A DNA stretch of 35,816 nt from Fiminaster sp050874705. Lineage in GTDB: Bacteria > Bacillota_I > Bacilli_A > RFN20 > CAG-826. Positions 8,375 to 16,880 of this stretch are shown here, one piece after another. The notes below the pieces were generated by a model. The model was not told the DNA's origin. It made no database searches and was given only the letters and a program-made list of their open reading frames with translations. The stretch spans positions 1-35,816 of the forward strand of contig JBNMLE010000008.1 in NCBI GenBank assembly GCA_050874705.1, given 5' to 3'. Both the position numbers and the translations under genes were made by a program. The first letter of the stretch is position 1. Every line of letters starts with the position of its first letter.

Positions 8375-8403
8375 TTTATATTATTTTCACGAACTAATAT
8401 AAT
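8375..8403 (+). promoter_or_regulatory. Promoter immediately before plsC (possible leaderless transcript)
   Basis: TTTATA (8375-8380), 17 bases, then a perfect TATAAT (8398-8403). The expected transcription start lies at 8410-8412, which is the ATG itself, and no ribosome site is visible. Confidence 0.45.
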
Positions 8404-8411
8404 TATTATTC

Positions 8412-9200
8412 ATGAAATATAAGCACGGATTACATTTTGATTATCCTAACGATATTCACGGCCATATGATTTCGCCTGCTCAAGTTAGGAACGAAAAACT
8501 TGATAAAGATTTTCCGTTTTACGACAAAAGGAAAAAAACTACTTTTCTTCAAACATTATTTCAACTTGTTTTTCTCATTTTAGTTTTTCCAGTTAATTAT
8601 TTACGTTATGGATGCAAAATCATTGGAAGAAAAAATCTAAAAAAATATAAAAATATTTATAAAAATGGATTTCTAAGCGTTTCTAACCATGTCTTTGAAT
8701 GGGATTATATTTGTGTTAGAAGTGCGTTAAAGCCTAAAAGAGGCTATATGACTACTTGGAAAGATAATCATAATTCCTCATTAGGCAAATTGATGAGAGT
8801 TGTAGGATCAATACCAATTTCTGATAAAAATAATTATGAAGGATTATCTAAATTTAACGAATCCATAATTGAAGCACTAAACGATAAACAAATGGTGCAT
8901 TTTTATCCAGAAGGCAGCATGTGGTATTTTTATCAAGGTATTAGAGACTTTTTACCTGGTGCCTTTCATTATTCAGTTGTTACAAATAAGCCTGTAATTC
9001 CATTAGCGATATCTTTTAGACCTCCTAAAGGCTTGTTCAAACTCTGGAAAAGAAATGGCGCACCTTGCGTAACAATTGAGATCGGCGAACCATTATTTCC
9101 AAAACAAAATGTATCAAGAAATGAAGCAATTAACGATTTATGTAAAAGAGCTCATGATTCTATTGAATACATGATTGATAAAAACACACCAAATGTATAG
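8412..9200 (+). CDS. plsC: 1-acyl-sn-glycerol-3-phosphate acyltransferase (PlsC family)
   Basis: The 262-residue protein carries the acyltransferase HX4D box as NHVFEWD (His93, Asp98) and a FYPEGS motif at about residues 164-169, both diagnostic of the PlsC family. A hydrophobic segment at about 47-65 (LVFLILVFPVNYL) would anchor it to the membrane. The expected reaction is acylation of lysophosphatidic acid to phosphatidic acid using acyl-ACP or acyl-CoA. The protein has about 35 extra residues before the membrane segment. Its promoter appears to lie directly against the start codon. Family is certain; exact acceptor substrate is inferred. Confidence 0.85.
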   Translation: MKYKHGLHFDYPNDIHGHMISPAQVRNEKLDKDFPFYDKRKKTTFLQTLFQLVFLILVFPVNYLRYGCKIIGRKNLKKYKNIYKNGFLSVSNHVFEWDYICVRSALKPKRGYMTTWKDNHNSSLGKLMRVVGSIPISDKNNYEGLSKFNESIIEALNDKQMVHFYPEGSMWYFYQGIRDFLPGAFHYSVVTNKPVIPLAISFRPPKGLFKLWKRNGAPCVTIEIGEPLFPKQNVSRNEAINDLCKRAHDSIEYMIDKNTPNV

Positions 9201-9223
9201 AATATTTGCGGTTGGTTAAGCAA

Positions 9224-9455
9224 ATGAATTATAAAAAAACTGACTTAAATACATATTATAGAAAAGATGCATTTATTCGCTTTAGTAAAGGGGCTAAATG
9301 CTCTTTTTCAATGACCGCAAAATGTCTCATATATGGGAAAATGGAAAACAAGTTATGCCTACTTCAATAAGGCTTAATCACGCAATATGCGATGGATATC
9401 AACAGGATTATTCATTAATCATATTGAGAAAGAAATAAAAACATTTGTAAAATAG
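9224..9455 (+). pseudogene. Chloramphenicol-acetyltransferase-like pseudogene
   Basis: Three pieces in three frames match the ends of the type-A CAT family (about 210-220 residues when intact). From ATG 9224 one frame reads MNYKKTDLNTYYRKDAF and then KCSFSMTAK, typical of the CAT N-terminus, and stops at 9368-9370. A second frame from about 9349 reads MPTSIRLNHAICDGY, resembling the CAT active-site region (HHAVCDG, with the catalytic His). A third frame ends FINHIEKEIKTFVK and stops at 9453-9455, like the CAT C-terminal helix. About two thirds of the middle is missing and at least two frameshifts remain, so it is non-functional. Identification rests on remembered family motifs. Confidence 0.75.
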
Positions 9456-9459
9456 AAGT

Positions 9460-10605
9460 ATGGAAAATGAAGAGAAAATACCTAATTTAGATAAAGAAGA
9501 AAAACCATCCTTTTGGCAAAAAACAAAAAAGTTTTTGAAACGTGTTCAAAATGTTTTAGCTAAAACCACGAATGGGATGGCGATTGGTCTTTTTGCGACA
9601 CTTATTGTTGGAACAATTATTAGTCAATTTGCAAAAATACCTAATTTTGGTGTTATAGATGAGTTCGCAAATGTTATTAAAGGACTAATGGGAGCAGGCA
9701 TCGGCCTTGGAGTGGCTATTTCTTTAAAAATGAAACCAATTGCATTAGCAACAACTATGGTTGCTGGAGCAATTGGTAACTATGCTTTTAAATTTAATGG
9801 TGGAAATGTTGAAGCAATTAGTGATCCTTTATCCTGCTATGTTTGTGCGATGATATGCGCTACCGCGATTAAATTAATTATGGTGAAAAAGACTCCAATT
9901 GATTTAGTCATTATTCCTTTATTAGGTTTAACATTCTCTCTTCTTTATTCTTTTGTTTTAGCCCAATATGTTAATTACATAGCCAAAGGTTTAGGACTTC
10001 TTATTAAACTAAGTTTCGATGCTGTTCCATTTGTAATGTGCATTGTTGTTAGTGTATTAGTTGGCATGTCTTTAACCGCTCCAATATCATCTGTTGCTAT
10101 TTGTGTAGCAATAAATATTGGTTCTGTTCCTTTAGCGGCTGGAGCTGCGCTTATTGGTTGTTCAACTCAAATGGTAGGTTTCGCAATACAAACCGCTCAT
10201 GATAATAAGTGGGGAAGTGTGGTGGCTGTTGGTATCGGCACAAGCATGCTTCAATTCAAAAACATTGTAAAACACCCATTAATTTGGCTTCCAACAATTA
10301 TTGCCAGTGCAATTTTAGGACCATTTGCAATGTTATTTAATTTTGAATGTGGTAGTGTTGGAGCAGGAATGGGAACATGTGCTTTGGTTGGTTTAATAGA
10401 TGCATTTGGAACAATGAACTTCGATTTTGTTCGTTGTATGTTGTGCGTAATTTTTACAATATTTGTACCAGGCGCTTTAGTTTTTATCATCGATTATATT
10501 TTTAGAAAACTTAAATGGATTAAAAAAGGTGATCTCGCTTTGAATTTTGAAAATGATTCAACTGACGCAAATCAAGAGACCTCTAAAAACGTAACTCAAC
10601 AATAA
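9460..10605 (+). CDS. EIIC-like integral membrane protein (PF13303, PTS_EIIC_2 family)
   Basis: The 381-residue protein has a charged N-terminal tail of about 40 residues, then eight to ten hydrophobic segments. The run GLGVAISLKMKP, the MSLTAPISSVAI segment, GCSTQMVGFA and GTSMLQFKNIVKHP are hallmarks of the PF13303 family, related to phosphotransferase-system IIC permeases but usually found without IIA/IIB partners. No PTS partner gene lies nearby. The start is five bases after the end of the CAT-like pseudogene and lacks a clear ribosome site. A sugar or other small-molecule transport role is inferred only from family. Confidence 0.75.
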   Translation: MENEEKIPNLDKEEKPSFWQKTKKFLKRVQNVLAKTTNGMAIGLFATLIVGTIISQFAKIPNFGVIDEFANVIKGLMGAGIGLGVAISLKMKPIALATTMVAGAIGNYAFKFNGGNVEAISDPLSCYVCAMICATAIKLIMVKKTPIDLVIIPLLGLTFSLLYSFVLAQYVNYIAKGLGLLIKLSFDAVPFVMCIVVSVLVGMSLTAPISSVAICVAINIGSVPLAAGAALIGCSTQMVGFAIQTAHDNKWGSVVAVGIGTSMLQFKNIVKHPLIWLPTIIASAILGPFAMLFNFECGSVGAGMGTCALVGLIDAFGTMNFDFVRCMLCVIFTIFVPGALVFIIDYIFRKLKWIKKGDLALNFENDSTDANQETSKNVTQQ

Positions 10606-10653
10606 TTTTTCTTTAGAAAATTTAAGAATTTGGAGAAAAAAATAAAAAAACAA

Positions 10654-10682
10654 TTGAAAACAAGATAAATATATTTTAATAT
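10654..10682 (+). promoter_or_regulatory. Promoter of the tRNA-Thr/tRNA-Val unit
   Basis: TTGAAA (10654-10659) and TAATAT (10677-10682) are 17 bases apart; transcription would begin about five bases before tRNA-Thr. Confidence 0.6.
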
Positions 10683-10694
10683 AATTATCGCTAT

Positions 10695-10771
10695 GCCGTC
10701 GTAGTTCAACCCGGCAGAGCAACTGAATCGTAATCAGAAGGTTGAAGGTTCAATTCCTTTCGACGGCACCA
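10695..10771 (+). tRNA. tRNA-Thr (anticodon CGT)
   Basis: Acceptor GCCGTCG pairs with CGACGGC, the T-loop is TTCAATT and CCA is encoded. The loop ATCGTAA gives anticodon CGT for ACG threonine codons. The outermost anticodon-stem pair is an A-A mismatch. Confidence 0.92.
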
Positions 10772-10782
10772 CGATCCCAATT

Positions 10783-10858
10783 GGATGTTTAGCTCAGCTG
10801 GGAGAGCATCTGTTTGACGTACAGAAGGTCACAGGTTCGAGCCCTGTAGCATCCACCA
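10783..10858 (+). tRNA. tRNA-Val (anticodon GAC)
   Basis: Acceptor GGATGTT pairs with AGCATCC, the D-arm is AGCTCAGCTGGGAGAGC, and the anticodon loop TTGACGT gives GAC. CCA is encoded. It lies 11 bases after tRNA-Thr and shares its transcript. Confidence 0.95.
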
Positions 10859-10869
10859 TGAGACAATTT

Positions 10870-10892
10870 ACTTCGGGAAACCGAAGTTTTTT
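10870..10892 (+). terminator. Terminator of the tRNA-Thr/Val unit
   Basis: ACTTCGG (10870-10876), a GAAA loop and CCGAAGT (10881-10887) are followed by six T. Confidence 0.85.
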
Positions 10893-10914
10893 GTTTATTA
10901 TGCGTATGCGCTTA

Positions 10915-10923
10915 TGTTATAAT
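10915..10923 (+). promoter_or_regulatory. Extended -10 promoter of the DUF2188 membrane protein
   Basis: TGTTATAAT is an extended -10 element (TGn plus perfect TATAAT). A GGAGGT ribosome site at 10935-10940 and ATG at 10947 follow. No good -35 box is seen. Confidence 0.5.
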
Positions 10924-10946
10924 TTCGTTAAATTGGAGGTTTAATT

Positions 10947-11993
10947 ATGTCAAAAGTACAAAAAACCGTAAAAATTTTGTCTGTTGCATCAATCGCTTTT
11001 GCGATTTTAGCAATTGCTTTAGGCATTATTTTAAATTTCACTTTTATTGGTGAAAGTGCACCTGAAGGAAGTGGTGTTATTGTTGAATACGCCCATTTTG
11101 CAAAATATATTTGCTATTCACTTGTTGGGCAATCATCTGTTCCTTATCCTTCTGACGCATTTGCAAATGTATCATTTTTCTCAGAAGTATTAATGTGCTT
11201 AGTAGCGGTCGCTTGGATCGTTTTAGTGCTCATTAGAAAAGAACCTGTCAAAGTTTTATATGGTATTGGTTCTATTGCTGCTGGATTTATTGTTTCATTC
11301 GCTTATTTCTTATTTGTTCAAGGCATTACATATAATCACATTTGGAATTTCTTAAATGAAATGAATGGTGGAAATCTTGCATTAGCCATTATCATTTTTG
11401 TTTTAGGAAATTTACTTGCTTTATCTCTCATTGCTTTATTTGTTATTTATGTTGTCGAATTTGTTAAAGGCGCAAATAAAAAAGAATGCAAATGCTGCTG
11501 TGAAGAAGATAAAGAATGTTCATGTGATGAAGGCGAAGAATGTTCATGCGAAGAATGTGAATGCGATAATCATGAAGAAAAAGAAGAAAAACCTGCTGAA
11601 GAGGCTAAACCAGAAGTATCTCCTGAAGCTAAAACTGAATTAGTTGAAGATGAAAAAGAACCTTCTAAGAAAGCTGAACCAGTAGAAGATAAAAAAGTTG
11701 AAGAAAAACCTGCTCCAGTTAAAAAAGCGCCTGCTAAAAAAGCCGCTCCAAAAGCTGAAGTTAAAAAAGAAGAAGCTCCTAGCGAAGATAAGCCAAAAAG
11801 AAATTATAAAGCTTATCATATTTCAAAACACCCAACACTTGATAAATGGCAAGTTAAAGGAACTGGTAGCGATAAAGCTCTTAAACTTTTCGATACTCAA
11901 GAACAAGCTATTCAATACGCAAAACAAGTAGCTAAAAACCAAGGTGTTTCAATTAGAGTTCACTCCAAAAAAGGAAGAATTAGAAGCATCTAA
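10947..11993 (+). CDS. Membrane protein with cysteine cluster, charged linker and C-terminal DUF2188 domain
   Basis: The 348-residue protein starts behind a strong GGAGGT. Four hydrophobic segments fill residues about 8-175. They are followed by a remarkable cluster of ten cysteines in 26 residues (181-206, in CKCCC, CSC, CSC and CEC groups with acidic residues between). A Lys/Glu/Ala/Pro-rich linker of about 80 residues leads to a C-terminal segment from YHISKHP through WQVKG to IRVHSKKGRI, which matches the DUF2188 pattern. The cluster looks like a metal-thiolate or zinc site, inferred from composition alone. Size and layout resemble the protein at 28387-29709, which lacks the cysteines. 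Function unknown. Confidence 0.78.
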   Translation: MSKVQKTVKILSVASIAFAILAIALGIILNFTFIGESAPEGSGVIVEYAHFAKYICYSLVGQSSVPYPSDAFANVSFFSEVLMCLVAVAWIVLVLIRKEPVKVLYGIGSIAAGFIVSFAYFLFVQGITYNHIWNFLNEMNGGNLALAIIIFVLGNLLALSLIALFVIYVVEFVKGANKKECKCCCEEDKECSCDEGEECSCEECECDNHEEKEEKPAEEAKPEVSPEAKTELVEDEKEPSKKAEPVEDKKVEEKPAPVKKAPAKKAAPKAEVKKEEAPSEDKPKRNYKAYHISKHPTLDKWQVKGTGSDKALKLFDTQEQAIQYAKQVAKNQGVSIRVHSKKGRIRSI

Positions 11994-11999
11994 TAATTT

Positions 12000-12509
12000 A
12001 TGGATCATACAGTTGTTGTTGCACCTCGTGATAAAAAAGCAGTTTTAGCATTAACTGTCATAATATTTGGTTTTATTATATTTGTTGGTTTTGCTTTACT
12101 TGCATCTTTAATTTTTAGTGGTGTTATTACTGTATCTGATAATAGTAAAACTTCAATTATCATATTATCCATTTTTAGCATTTTAGTTTGTTGCTTCACT
12201 CTTCCTGTTACGATTTTTAATTTAGTAAATTTCATTTCGAACAAAAAAATGAAAAATAAACCGTGTTTAGAATTTAATTCTGAAACAAATGAGTTTATCG
12301 CTCATAGCGTTTGGAATAAAGATTTTGTTATTAAAAATGGTAATATTGATGATGTAACAGCGGCCTCATGGTTATATTCTCATGAAGTTAAATTATCTAT
12401 TAAAAATGATGATGGATCTTTATTAAGAATTAATCTTGGCTTCTCAACATATCAAAAAACGGATAAGCTCCGTAATGAAATAAATAATTATCAAAAAAAT
12501 GCTATTTAG
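12000..12509 (+). CDS. Small two-TM membrane protein, unknown function
   Basis: The 169-residue product has two hydrophobic segments (about 15-40 and 48-77). They are followed by a soluble C-terminal part of about 85 residues that begins with a basic patch (NKKMKNK) and has a beta-rich pattern. It starts six bases after the DUF2188 gene with no ribosome site of its own, so coupling to that gene is likely. The topology recalls small membrane proteins with a PH-like cytoplasmic domain, but I do not recognise a family. Confidence 0.65.
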   Translation: MDHTVVVAPRDKKAVLALTVIIFGFIIFVGFALLASLIFSGVITVSDNSKTSIIILSIFSILVCCFTLPVTIFNLVNFISNKKMKNKPCLEFNSETNEFIAHSVWNKDFVIKNGNIDDVTAASWLYSHEVKLSIKNDDGSLLRINLGFSTYQKTDKLRNEINNYQKNAI

Positions 12510-12531
12510 GGCTCATTAGGAGCTCTTAAAT

Positions 12532-12605
12532 GCATCCGTAGTTCAGTGGCAGAACATTAGCTTCCCAAGCTAACTATACGGGTTCGATTCCCGCCGGGTG
12601 CTCCA
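12532..12605 (+). tRNA. tRNA-Gly (anticodon CCC)
   Basis: Acceptor GCATCCG pairs with CGGGTGC (one T-G pair), the D-arm has GTTCAGTGGCAGAAC, and the loop TTCCCAA gives anticodon CCC. CCA is encoded. It begins 22 bases after the preceding gene with no promoter in between, so it may be processed from that transcript. Confidence 0.93.
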
Positions 12606-12622
12606 AAATAAAAATAATTCAT

Positions 12623-12648
12623 AAGCATTAGCAAAAGCTAATGCTTTT
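12623..12648 (+). terminator. Hairpin terminator after tRNA-Gly(CCC)
   Basis: A 10-bp stem AAGCATTAGC / GCTAATGCTT (12623-12632, 12637-12646) has an AAAA loop but is followed by only four T. It ends just before the ribosome site of the next gene, so readthrough is plausible. Confidence 0.6.
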
Positions 12649-12661
12649 AAAAAGGAGTTAT

Positions 12662-13201
12662 ATGAAACAAGACTACAGCAAATTATGGCAATATATAAAA
12701 GATTGTAACGAATTTGAAATTAAAATAAGTTTCGATGATATAAAGAAAATATTGGGTTTTGAAATGAACCATTCTTTCTTAAACCACAAAAAGGAATTAT
12801 ACAAATTCGGATATCGTGTTTTAAAAATATCTTTAAAAGAACAATATGTTGTTTTTAGAAAAAGAAACATTGCTTTCTGTGGGTTAGATTGTTGTTCTTG
12901 TGAAGCTTATTTAGCTACGATCAATAACGATGATTTGCTTAGAAAAAAAGTAGCTAAAAAATGGTCGAGACTTAATAACGCAAATATAACTAGCGAAATG
13001 ATTAATTGTGAAGGATGTAGAAACAATGGTAAGAAAACATTCTTCTGCGACTCCTTATGTCAAATACATAAATGTGCTTTAGAAAACAAACAAATAGTAT
13101 GTTCTAAGTGTAATAATTTTGAAAAATGTGAAAAAATAAAGCCAATTCTTTCAAATGGTAAAGACGCAATAATTAATTTAAATGATGAAAAAAGTTTATA
13201 A
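12662..13201 (+). CDS. DUF3795 cysteine-rich protein with N-terminal added domain
   Basis: The ATG at 12662 is chosen because AAGGAG at 12651-12656 precedes it; an upstream in-frame ATG at 12641 lies inside the terminator hairpin. The 179-residue protein has an N-terminal domain of about 68 residues (FDDIKKILG, then SFLNHKKELYKFGYRV), a small module I recall from other Bacillota proteins. A C-terminal DUF3795 domain follows with CGLDCCSCEAYLATINNDD, MINCEGCR and later CxxC/CxxxC groups, which probably bind zinc. No enzymatic activity is established for the family. Confidence 0.8.
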   Translation: MKQDYSKLWQYIKDCNEFEIKISFDDIKKILGFEMNHSFLNHKKELYKFGYRVLKISLKEQYVVFRKRNIAFCGLDCCSCEAYLATINNDDLLRKKVAKKWSRLNNANITSEMINCEGCRNNGKKTFFCDSLCQIHKCALENKQIVCSKCNNFEKCEKIKPILSNGKDAIINLNDEKSL

Positions 13202-13245
13202 TATTGAATGAATTATTTGAAAAAATAATTTATTATTTATTTGTT

Positions 13246-15018
13246 ATGAAAAAGAAGTTTGCATTTTCTTTATTATTAATCGCATCAACACTTCTAAGTG
13301 GGTGTAGTTTTATCGATGATTTATATGATAGTTTAAGCACAGTTAAATCGGTCACTATTGATGAAAGCATTACATTAGAAGGCGGAGAAGAAAAATCGTT
13401 AACTGTTTCTTATGAACCTAAAACCGCAAATATTGATGCCATGTATTTTGTTAGCAATGATGAAAATGTTGCAATAGTCAATGAAAAAGGCAATGTTACT
13501 GGGATTGATAAAGGAAACACAAATATAGTTTTAACAGTGGTGAGCAATAGCAAATCAATAAGTGCTTCTTGCAACGTAACAGTTACCTCATCTTATAAAG
13601 CTAATCAAACAGAAATGGCTTATACAATTGATGAATACACTGACTACAATACTTCTTATATTGATAATTGTCCAACTATTGGAAACCCAAAATTATTAAT
13701 TATCCCTGTATGGTTTACTGATTCAAAAGTTTTTATAAACCCTGCTTATAAAGAAAATGTTCGAGAAGACATTAAAAAAACCTATCTTGGAAGTGAAAAA
13801 GATACTGGATGGCATAGTGTTAAAAGTTATTATAATCAACTTTCAAAAGGAGAATTAAATCTTAACGGAACTGTTAGTAATTGGTACGAATGTGGCTTGT
13901 CTTATAATAACATCGCTGATAAAGAAGACACTATGGCTTTAGTGGATAAAGCAGTTAGTTGGTATTTTAAAAATAATACAAGCGATTCAAAAACTAATTA
14001 TGATTACAATAAAGACGGTTATTTAGATGGCGTAATGCTCATCTATGGTGCTCCTAATTATCAAACGTATCCAAAATCAGGAAACAATAATTTGTGGGCT
14101 TATTGTTATTGGCTACAAAAACTTAACGCAAATAAGATTTCACCAAACCCAAATGTTTTCTTTTGGGCATCATATGATTTTATGTACGATAAAATTAAAG
14201 CTTTTGAACGTACAGGGTATGCTTATGGAGCGGGAGATACATCTCATTGCACCTTAGATGCCCATACATATATCCATGAAATGGGACACGTTTTAGGATT
14301 AGAAGATTATTATGATTATTCAGAAAACGAATTTGCTCCTGCCGGTGGTTTTTCAATGCAAGATATGAATGTTGGAAGTCATGATCCTTTCTCAACTTTA
14401 TTATTAGGATGGTCAAAACCTTATGTTCCAGCTTCTTCAACAACAATTAAATTAAAACCATTCCAAGAATCTAATGATGTTATTTTACTTACAAACAATT
14501 CTAATTTTATAAATTCTCCATTTGATGAATATTTATTATTAGAATATTACACACCTACTGAATTAAATAAGTTTGATTCAACATACGCCTATAACAACAA
14601 GTATCCAAAAGGAAGTCAAAAAAGTGGAATACGTTTATGGCACGTTGATGGAAGATTAACTCAATTATCTATTATTGGCTATTATTCAACAAATTTAATT
14701 AATGATCCAACAAAGGGGAATGTTACATTTGCGATGACTAATTCCAATAACACAACTTATGGATCTCCACTTGGCGAAAAATATTTTAAATATAATCAAT
14801 TGCAATTAATACATAATGATGAGTCCTTATTTTATGAAAACCAAACTTATTTTTCTGATTCATCTATGTTTTATAAAAATGACACATTTACTTTAAGTAA
14901 ATATAGAAGTCAATTTCCAAATGGAAGTAAAATGAACAACAATAAATATTTGGGTTGGTCTTTTCAAATAAATGATATCAATAGTGAATACGCCACTATA
15001 ACGATAAACAAAGAATAA
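13246..15018 (+). CDS. M6-family-like lipoprotein metalloprotease with Big_2-like Ig domain
   Basis: I start at ATG 13246 because it opens a proper lipoprotein signal (MKKK, hydrophobic core, lipobox LSGC, Cys20); an upstream TTG at 13204 would place 14 extra residues before it. The 590-residue product next has a bacterial Ig-like (Big_2) module at about 33-115 with VKSVTI and ending NVTV. The protease domain has a calcium-loop-like DYNKDGYLDG at about 253-262 and the zinc site HEMGHVLGLED starting at His344. SMQDMN and HDPFS follow, matching its paralogue at 4337-5773. It is probably a surface protease. No ribosome site is evident. Confidence 0.87.
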   Translation: MKKKFAFSLLLIASTLLSGCSFIDDLYDSLSTVKSVTIDESITLEGGEEKSLTVSYEPKTANIDAMYFVSNDENVAIVNEKGNVTGIDKGNTNIVLTVVSNSKSISASCNVTVTSSYKANQTEMAYTIDEYTDYNTSYIDNCPTIGNPKLLIIPVWFTDSKVFINPAYKENVREDIKKTYLGSEKDTGWHSVKSYYNQLSKGELNLNGTVSNWYECGLSYNNIADKEDTMALVDKAVSWYFKNNTSDSKTNYDYNKDGYLDGVMLIYGAPNYQTYPKSGNNNLWAYCYWLQKLNANKISPNPNVFFWASYDFMYDKIKAFERTGYAYGAGDTSHCTLDAHTYIHEMGHVLGLEDYYDYSENEFAPAGGFSMQDMNVGSHDPFSTLLLGWSKPYVPASSTTIKLKPFQESNDVILLTNNSNFINSPFDEYLLLEYYTPTELNKFDSTYAYNNKYPKGSQKSGIRLWHVDGRLTQLSIIGYYSTNLINDPTKGNVTFAMTNSNNTTYGSPLGEKYFKYNQLQLIHNDESLFYENQTYFSDSSMFYKNDTFTLSKYRSQFPNGSKMNNNKYLGWSFQINDINSEYATITINKE

Positions 15019-15031
15019 AGGAGAAAATTAA

Positions 15032-16750
15032 ATGAACACTAAAGATTTAGTATTTGAGGAAATACCATTAAAGGTTCCTAGTTACAAAAATGTTGAAAAA
15101 AAGATTGTCTCTTTAACTAATGAACTTAAAGCGGCAGAAGATTTTAAGACTGGTTTTTCTGTTATTAAGAAAATGGAAAAATTCATGGAAAAAATTGAAA
15201 CACAAATAACAGTTATTTCCATTAGATATTCATTAAATACAACTGACAAAAAGATTGCAAAAGCACAAGATAAAATGGATGAAATGTTGCCATTATTAAC
15301 CAATTTACTTAACCAATGGAATAAAGTTTTAGTAAATGTTAAATATCGTCCAGAAATAGAAAAGAAGTGGACTCCATATTATTTCCAAATGATTGAAAAT
15401 TCACTTAAATCATTTGATGAAAAAATTATTCCTGAATTAATCGAAATAAATAAACTATCATCTCAATACGATAGAGTTCTTGGTTCTGCACAAATTGAGT
15501 TTAGAGGTAATGTCTATAATCTTTCTCAAATGGGAAAATTTGTTACAGATAAAGATCGTGAAATGCGTAAAGAAGCATCCATTGCAATGGATAAATTTTT
15601 CCAAGAACATGAACAAGAAATTGGTGATATTTATTCAAAATTAGTTCTTTTAAGAGATAAAGCCGCGAAAAAACTTGGATATAAAAACTTTGTTGAACTC
15701 GGTTATTTATCATTAGGCAGAGTTGATTACAATGCTGAAATGGTTAAAGAATACCGTAAACAAATCGCCGAATCAGTTGTTCCAGTAGCTCAAAATTTAT
15801 ACAAAAAGCAAGCAAAGCGTTTAGGAATACCATTTAGCAAAATGTACACATTTGATTACAATGTTTCATTCTTATCTGGAAATCCAAAACCAGCTGGCGA
15901 CACTGCTTATTTAGTAAATATGGCAACTGAAATGTATGATGATATGAGCAAAGAAAGCGGTGAATTCTTCCGCTTTATGAAAGAGCATCATCTTTTAGAT
16001 TTAGATGCTCGTCCAGGAAAAGCACCTGGAGGATATATGACATATCTTCCTTTATATCATTTCCCATTTATATTCTCAAACTTCAACGGAACACAAGGCG
16101 ATGTAAATGTTTTAACTCATGAAGTAGGGCATGCATTCCAAGGTTATTTATCAGGCAATATTAAACCATCTGATTTTAGATCACCAACTCTTGAAGCTTG
16201 TGAAATTCATTCGATGTCAATGGAATTTTTTGCTTGGCCTTATATGGAAAAATTCTTTGGCAAAGATGATGAGAAATATCGTTATCACCATTTAGCGGAT
16301 GCGATTGAATTTTTACCTTATGGTATTTCAATTGATGAATTCCAACATTGGGTTTATGAACATCCAACAGCCACTCACGAAGAGCGCTGCAAAGAATGGC
16401 TTGATATACAAAATAGATATGAACCTCACAAAAAATATGTTGATGAAATGGAGTGCTTTAAACATGGTGCTGCATGGATGAGGCAATCTCATATTTTCGG
16501 ATCTCCGTTCTATTACATTGACTACACATTAGCGCAAGTTGTTGCTTTCCAATTCCTTGTTGAAATGAGAAAGAATCAACCAAAGGGTTGGAAGAAATAT
16601 GTCAAACTTTGTAAATGTGGTGGAAAATACCCATTCGTTACACTTTTAGCTAAAAACAATCTTAGAAACCCATTTGTTGATGGCAATGTTAAAAAAGTTG
16701 TAACTCCATTGAAGAAAATATTATCATCAATTGATGACTCAAAATTCTAA
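15032..16750 (+). CDS. pepF: M3-family oligoendopeptidase F
   Basis: The 572-residue cytoplasmic zinc peptidase starts behind AAAGGAG. It carries HEVGHAFQGY with the zinc His at 363 and 367 and catalytic Glu364; the third ligand is probably Glu391 in EIHSMSMEFF, 28 residues downstream as in the M3 family. A long helical N-terminal half of about 200 residues precedes the catalytic domain, as usual for PepF-type enzymes of 560-600 residues. It degrades peptides of roughly 7-20 residues, so it could process products of the upstream surface protease once imported. A terminator follows directly. Confidence 0.92.
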   Translation: MNTKDLVFEEIPLKVPSYKNVEKKIVSLTNELKAAEDFKTGFSVIKKMEKFMEKIETQITVISIRYSLNTTDKKIAKAQDKMDEMLPLLTNLLNQWNKVLVNVKYRPEIEKKWTPYYFQMIENSLKSFDEKIIPELIEINKLSSQYDRVLGSAQIEFRGNVYNLSQMGKFVTDKDREMRKEASIAMDKFFQEHEQEIGDIYSKLVLLRDKAAKKLGYKNFVELGYLSLGRVDYNAEMVKEYRKQIAESVVPVAQNLYKKQAKRLGIPFSKMYTFDYNVSFLSGNPKPAGDTAYLVNMATEMYDDMSKESGEFFRFMKEHHLLDLDARPGKAPGGYMTYLPLYHFPFIFSNFNGTQGDVNVLTHEVGHAFQGYLSGNIKPSDFRSPTLEACEIHSMSMEFFAWPYMEKFFGKDDEKYRYHHLADAIEFLPYGISIDEFQHWVYEHPTATHEERCKEWLDIQNRYEPHKKYVDEMECFKHGAAWMRQSHIFGSPFYYIDYTLAQVVAFQFLVEMRKNQPKGWKKYVKLCKCGGKYPFVTLLAKNNLRNPFVDGNVKKVVTPLKKILSSIDDSKF

Positions 16751-16755
16751 ATTAT

Positions 16756-16781
16756 AGGTTCCCTAAAAGGGAACCTTTTTT
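16756..16781 (+). terminator. Terminator after pepF
   Basis: AGGTTCCC / GGGAACCT (16756-16763, 16769-16776) with a TAAAA loop is followed by six T. Confidence 0.9.
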
Positions 16782-16880
16782 AACAATGAAAAATTGACTT
16801 TATTTATTTAAATAAAACATTGATAATATTAATGATAACAAAGTTTTAATAATAAAATTATTTAAAGGAGATTTATAAAC

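Noticed and set aside
12641..12661. Upstream ATG start for the DUF3795 protein
   Set aside because: It falls inside the tRNA-Gly terminator stem and lacks a ribosome site, whereas ATG 12662 has AAGGAG at proper spacing.
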